Assembly (NCBI GenBank): GCA_023260935.1
Contig: JALQTL010000168.1
Span: 1 to 8,888, forward strand
From: Paracoccaceae bacterium
GTDB taxonomy: Bacteria; Pseudomonadota; Alphaproteobacteria; Rhodobacterales; Rhodobacteraceae
Direction: 5' to 3'
Length of the DNA stretch: 8,888 bases
Of the stretch, positions 6,646 through 8,888 are shown piece after piece; within the stretch, counting starts at the first letter, position 1; each line of letters starts with the position of its first letter. The notes under the pieces are model-generated. The model had not been told where the DNA came from. It did no database searches and saw nothing but the letters and a program-made list of their open reading frames with translations. Position numbers and translations under genes: made by a program.

Positions 6646-6953
6646 CGGGCGAAAGGCAACCGCGAAGCGGAAGAACAACGCCCTGCGCCGGACGCCATCC
6701 GAAATCGCCACGAGGAAACTGCCAGGGGGGCCAAAACGGCGAACCTTGGGTGATGGTGCAGGGCCCCAAAGGCACCGTCGGGCGATAAACGAACAGTCTC
6801 AGCGCTGAAGTGACGATTTCATTTCCCGGGCGCAGACTGTCCTTCGACGGCGCAAGGCGCGCTCGGGGCGTTCGCTGGAACTGCACAGCCGTGAAATCCT
6901 GATAGAGGAACGGTTCCGGGAGGGTGCGGATTTCGATCGTAACCGGCCGGTTG
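6639..6953. other. Convergent intergenic region, no gene recognised
   Basis: These 315 bases lie between the + strand operon and the - strand locus. I see no T-tailed hairpin that would be a clear terminator for either side. Visible structures are a 7-bp inverted repeat, ACAGTCT/AGACTGT (6793-6799 and 6834-6840), with the palindrome CAGCGCTG (6800-6807) just inside its left arm. A 12-bp palindrome, AACCGGCCGGTT (6941-6952), sits one base past the stop of the last - strand ORF, and GGTGC/GCACC (6755-6759 and 6772-6776) forms a weak hairpin. A long - strand frame is open throughout and partly uses G/C-ending codons, for example the stretch encoding VTIEIRTLPEPFLYQDFTAV around 6884-6943, but it has no good start and runs antisense into the hydrolase gene. 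It could be a gene remnant. Confidence 0.5.
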
Positions 6954-7118
6954 TTACAGCGGCGACTGGGCCTTGATGCGGGCGACGAGGTTTTCGTCGT
7001 CGACAAAGTCGTCGAGGAACGCATGCCAGGTTTCGGTGGTGACGCGGGCGTCCCTGAGTATTTCTTTCAGTTCGTCAATGCCATCATCGGTCAGGGCGGT
7101 GAAGATTACCCGTTTCAA
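6954..7118 (-). CDS. Possible small acidic protein, or in-frame extension/remnant after the upstream TAG
   Basis: A - strand frame encodes about 54 residues if read from a TTG at 7118, ending in TAA at 6954. Its codons are mostly G/C-ending and the peptide looks genuine: KRVIFTALTDDGIDELKEIL, then TTETWHAFLDDFVDDENL and a basic-polar end (ARIKAQSPL). It would be acidic and largely helical. The start is the problem. There is no in-frame ATG or GTG, and the good purine site AAGGAG on the - strand near 7138-7143 is 20 bases before the TTG. The frame is the same as that of the 346-residue gene just upstream and stays open back to that gene's TAG at 7173-7175. It may therefore be a separate gene with an unusual start, the former C-terminus of the larger protein cut off by a TAG, or a gene frameshifted after an ATG at 7162. 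I do not recognise the family. Confidence 0.4.
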   Translation of the reverse strand: MKRVIFTALTDDGIDELKEILRDARVTTETWHAFLDDFVDDENLVARIKAQSPL

Positions 7119-7172
7119 ATGTACAAATAGCCTTGTGTCTCCTTGGGTCTTGATCGCTTCATCTGGTGCGGT

Positions 7173-8213
7173 CTATTCGAGCACACGCCAGCGCGCGCCG
7201 CTTTCCCATTTCACAATGTCCGAGTCCTTGGGCACTTCCATTTGGTAATAACTGAACTCGGAAGCCTCCCTGATCCATTTGTATTGCGCCCGGGTAAAGC
7301 GGAGCATCATCAGATACTCCCGAATATCGGTGTGAATTTGCTTGATGTTGGCATTCCGGGCGAAGGCTACCGAAACGAACTCAACCGTCTTGTAGCCCGC
7401 GCCGATTGTCCGGGCGCTTCCGTCCGCCTCCCAAAGCTGTTGGCGCATCGCGGGGCCGTAGGCGTCACGCAGGGCGGGCAGGAACTGCACCTGCTTGTTG
7501 ACCAAGAGGCGCCGGAACTGTTCCCGCTTCGCCCGCGCTTCGTCCGTGAGGGGAAGCTTGCCGCCTTCCTCATAGAGCAAGGCCCAAGTTCCCAAGAGAA
7601 TGAGCCCCGTGTTGATGCTCGGAACGTCGCTGGTGTATTTCGCCGCGCTGACCCCGGGCATGGATGCAATCTCGCGATCCAGTTGCTCGACATAGGCCTG
7701 AACCTTGGCGTCCTGATCCGCCTGGCGGGCCGCTTCGGCCTCAGCTTTCTTCTGTGCGGCTGCCCGTTCCTGTTCTGCGGCCCGGGCGGCCTCGGCTGCA
7801 TCGGCTTCGGCATTGCGGGCTTTCTCGGCTTCGGCGGCCTTGGTGCTCTCGACGGCGAAACGCTCGGGGGCGAGTTCTTCCAATTCGGCCAGCCATTTTG
7901 TCTTGTTCCGGGTTTCGAGTGCGGCAAGGTATGCGGTTGGGTCCGTGGCCCGCAGTTCTGCCATTTTCTGATTGTCTGCATTCGAGCCCACCGAGCCGAG
8001 AGTCGTCATCATCCCGACGAAGACCGCAACCGAGATGCTGAATCCCCGATGCCCGAGGTAGAGTTGGGGAAGCGGCTTGAATAGAGCCACCATAGGCAGC
8101 ACGAGGAAGGCCAGCCCGACCCAAAGCCCGATCTGCGGTGCCGTCACCGCGACAGTCAGCCCGGCCACCATGAGGACGAAAACGATACCCAAACCCTTCA
8201 GAAGTGCCTTCAA
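7173..8213 (-). CDS. Unknown membrane protein with coiled coil and C-terminal domain
   Basis: This is a 346-residue protein of no family I recognise. Residues about 5-25, 28-45 and 56-75 are hydrophobic and probably cross the membrane two or three times. Residues 80-120 contain two similar segments, ATDPTAYLAALE and RNKTKWLAELEELAPERF, a Pro-Tyr/Trp-Leu-Ala pattern seen in various bacterial membrane proteins. Residues 120-175 form an Ala/Glu/Lys/Arg/Gln-rich coiled coil (for example AAEAARAAEQERAAAQKKAE). The rest is a mixed domain with a short hydrophobic patch NTGLILLGTWALL and an aromatic C-terminus (FSYYQ, KWESGARWRVLE). TTG at 8213 is preferred because GAAGGA lies eight bases before it; the in-phase TTG at 8219 would leave only two. 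Large open frames on the opposite strand are mirror products of the coiled-coil codons. It could be an envelope or phage-associated protein, but nothing visible decides this. Confidence 0.85.
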   Translation of the reverse strand: MKALLKGLGIVFVLMVAGLTVAVTAPQIGLWVGLAFLVLPMVALFKPLPQLYLGHRGFSISVAVFVGMMTTLGSVGSNADNQKMAELRATDPTAYLAALETRNKTKWLAELEELAPERFAVESTKAAEAEKARNAEADAAEAARAAEQERAAAQKKAEAEAARQADQDAKVQAYVEQLDREIASMPGVSAAKYTSDVPSINTGLILLGTWALLYEEGGKLPLTDEARAKREQFRRLLVNKQVQFLPALRDAYGPAMRQQLWEADGSARTIGAGYKTVEFVSVAFARNANIKQIHTDIREYLMMLRFTRAQYKWIREASEFSYYQMEVPKDSDIVKWESGARWRVLE

Positions 8214-8215
8214 GA

Positions 8216-8389
8216 TCAAATTCCTTCTCGAAGCCTGCCCAGCGGATCAACTTCGGCGTGATGGTGCCGGGGCATTCTACCGCAACCGCGAACCTTGGCT
8301 TCTTTGTGACGCCCGATCTGGGCGACAATCGGGCGAGTTAAGGGAAGAATGGGCGCTCTGGGCGGGGCATTGCCCACTTCGATTTCCAT
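8216..8389 (-). CDS. Doubtful small ORF (57 aa) just upstream of the membrane-protein gene
   Basis: An ATG at 8389 is preceded by AAAGGA with an eight-base spacer, a good ribosome site. The frame runs 57 residues to a TGA two bases before the preferred TTG of the membrane-protein gene. The peptide (MEIEVGNAPPRAPILPLTRP, then a basic, His-rich end with RHHHAEVDPLGRL) is Pro/Arg-rich, resembles no family I know and has mixed third-position use. It may be a short leader whose translation couples to the next gene, or a chance ORF. A neighbouring frame over the same bases is also open. The ribosome site and placement are the only real support. Confidence 0.3.
   Translation of the reverse strand: MEIEVGNAPPRAPILPLTRPIVAQIGRHKEAKVRGCGRMPRHHHAEVDPLGRLREGI
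8222..8227 (-). promoter_or_regulatory. Ribosome binding site deciding the TTG start at 8213
   Basis: On the - strand GAAGGA (8227 down to 8222) is spaced eight bases from the TTG at 8213 but only two from the TTG at 8219. This supports the shorter, 346-residue product. The TGA of the candidate 57-residue ORF (8218-8216) falls inside this interval, so the two could be translationally coupled. Confidence 0.65.
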
Positions 8390-8415
8390 TCCGCCTTTCC
8401 TTTCAGCTCGACCGG

Positions 8416-8523
8416 TTAGAACAAGCGCCCGAGCCAGCCGAGGACCATAAGGCCCAAGTTCAGCTCTAGACGATACTTCGCCCCGTCCGACCTGCTGGCT
8501 TCGAGAACAAAAGCTGGCTGCAT
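8416..8523 (-). CDS. Small ORF (35 aa) with strong ribosome binding site and hydrophobic C-terminus
   Basis: An ATG at 8523 has an excellent Shine-Dalgarno sequence, AGAGGAG (8537-8531), seven bases upstream. The 35-residue product begins MQPAFVLEASRSDGAKYRLE and ends in a hydrophobic stretch with one arginine, LNLGLMVLGWLGRLF (21-35), followed by TAA. A short charged head and a hydrophobic amphipathic tail suggest a small membrane-associated peptide, but I do not recognise it. It is the first candidate ORF of the - strand locus, 26 bases before the 57-residue ORF and about 200 bases before the membrane-protein gene, so it could be a partner or leader of that gene. I found no clear -35/-10 promoter before it. 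Confidence 0.5.
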   Translation of the reverse strand: MQPAFVLEASRSDGAKYRLELNLGLMVLGWLGRLF

Positions 8524-8739
8524 ACGCACGCTCCTCTTTTTCTCGCGTGGGTGCCCTTATGGTACCAGCCACCACACGTTAGGCCAGTTGCCGATACTTT
8601 GCCCTTCAAAGACGGGCGGAGGACCGGCAACCACTGGTCTTACCACTGGAGGGAGGAACGCAGCGACGATACCGCAAGGTGTATGATTGGGAAAATCGAT
8701 GCCTGAAGCGCTTCGAGGAGCCTAAGATGCGACTAAGCC
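8524..8739. other. Spacer between tRNA-Asn terminator and the - strand locus
   Basis: These 216 bases should contain the promoter of the - strand locus, but I cannot pick a convincing one. On the + strand a frame without ATG is open from 8583 to the TAA at 8766-8768, with a protein-like basic stretch (RRYRKVYDWENRCLKRFEEP). It runs into the tRNA terminator and lacks a start or ribosome site, so it is at best a gene remnant. Confidence 0.4.
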
Positions 8740-8772
8740 AAAAACAAAGGGCTCAGCAGCTAAGCTAAGCCC
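8740..8772 (-). terminator. Intrinsic terminator of tRNA-Asn
   Basis: Read on the - strand, GGGCTTAGC (8772-8764) pairs with GCTGAGCCC (8757-8749), nine pairs with one U-G, around a six-base loop. It is followed at once by TTTGTTTTT (8748-8740). It begins 10 bases after the CCA end of the tRNA, the expected place for a single-gene tRNA terminator. Confidence 0.85.
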
Positions 8773-8782
8773 TTGGATGTAT

Positions 8783-8857
8783 TGGCTCCGGCGGTAGGGA
8801 TCGAACCTACGACCAATTGATTAACAGTCAACTGCTCTACCGCTGAGCTACGCCGGA
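8783..8857 (-). tRNA. tRNA-Asn (GUU anticodon)
   Basis: On the - strand a complete 75-base tRNA folds with acceptor arms TCCGGCG/CGCCGGA, D stem GCTC/GAGC and an anticodon stem GTTGA/TCAAT (first pair G-U). The anticodon loop is CTGTTAA (anticodon GTT at 8825-8823), the variable loop has five bases, the T stem is GTAGG/CCTAC with loop TTCGATC, and the gene ends in encoded GCCA. It decodes AAC and AAU. A TATACG box at 8873-8868 on the - strand could be its -10, but the -35 would lie too close to the window edge to judge. Confidence 0.98.
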
Positions 8858-8888
8858 ACACGGGGGCCGTATAGCAAGCGCTGTGGGG

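Noticed and set aside
6755..6776. GGTGC/GCACC hairpin as an operon terminator
   Set aside because: It has only a 5-bp stem with a 12-base loop and no T run on either strand.
6512..7024. 170-codon - strand frame spanning the convergent spacer
   Set aside because: It starts out of phase inside the 54-residue frame and ends antisense to the hydrolase gene. Only the middle is unexplained, and that part is described as a possible remnant.
7143..8084. 313-codon + strand open frame opposite the membrane/coiled-coil gene
   Set aside because: Its Phe/Leu/Gly/Cys-rich composition is what antisense reading of Ala/Glu/Lys coiled-coil codons gives, while the - strand frame has membrane segments, a coiled coil and a good ribosome site.
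7741..8328. 195-codon - strand frame overlapping the start of the membrane-protein gene
   Set aside because: Most of it is the out-of-phase shadow of the membrane-protein gene. Only the first 36 or so codons are outside, and these have no supporting ribosome site.
8077..8469. 130-codon + strand open frame opposite the small - strand ORFs
   Set aside because: It begins inside the antisense of the membrane-protein gene, has no ribosome site and no family resemblance. The - strand ORFs here have better start signals.
1..8888. CRISPR array, insertion sequence ends, rRNA or riboswitch
   Set aside because: No regularly spaced repeats, transposase genes, rRNA-like stretches or recognisable riboswitch cores were seen on either strand.

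Overview
This is a GC-rich window (roughly two thirds G+C by eye) with the gene style of an alphaproteobacterium, most likely Rhodobacterales/Paracoccaceae. The reasons are strongly G/C-ending codons, tightly overlapping start and stop codons, and a transporter operon of a kind common in that group. The taxonomic placement is an inference, because no phylogenetic marker other than a tRNA is present.

Left three quarters (1-6638, all + strand): a compact catabolic or salvage operon. It opens with the 3' two thirds of a 3-hydroxyanthranilate 3,4-dioxygenase gene (nbaC type). After an 85-base gap comes a complete five-gene branched-chain/aromatic-type ABC importer: a periplasmic binding protein, then LivH, LivM, LivG and LivF. 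Two enzymes follow, an L-aspartate dehydrogenase-family protein (nadX type) and an alpha/beta-hydrolase with the HGGxW motif of kynurenine-formamidase-type arylformamidases. From livH onward every gene overlaps the next by 4 to 14 bases, so the block is probably translated as a coupled unit. The binding-protein gene is separated from livH by a strong 10-13 bp stem-loop, a common arrangement for giving extra binding protein from one transcript. The dioxygenase and the formamidase-like hydrolase both point to kynurenine-type chemistry, so the importer may bring in tryptophan/kynurenine-pathway compounds. That substrate is inferred, not shown.

Middle (6639-6953): about 315 bases between convergent transcription units. 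I see no convincing gene and no clear intrinsic terminator, only short inverted and tandem repeats and an open but startless-looking reading frame on the - strand.

Right quarter (6954-8523, all - strand): an unfamiliar accessory-looking locus. In transcription order (right to left) it has a 35-residue ORF with an excellent ribosome site, a doubtful 57-residue ORF, a 346-residue protein with three N-terminal hydrophobic segments, an Ala/Glu/Lys-rich coiled coil and an unrecognised C-terminal domain, and then an open frame that continues directly in phase after that protein's TAG stop. I could not assign a function to any of these.

Right edge (8740-8857, - strand): an intact tRNA-Asn(GUU) with encoded CCA, followed by a good intrinsic terminator. 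The unknown locus lies on the 3' side of this tRNA, where integrating elements usually sit, but no integrase or duplicated tRNA end is visible in the window.
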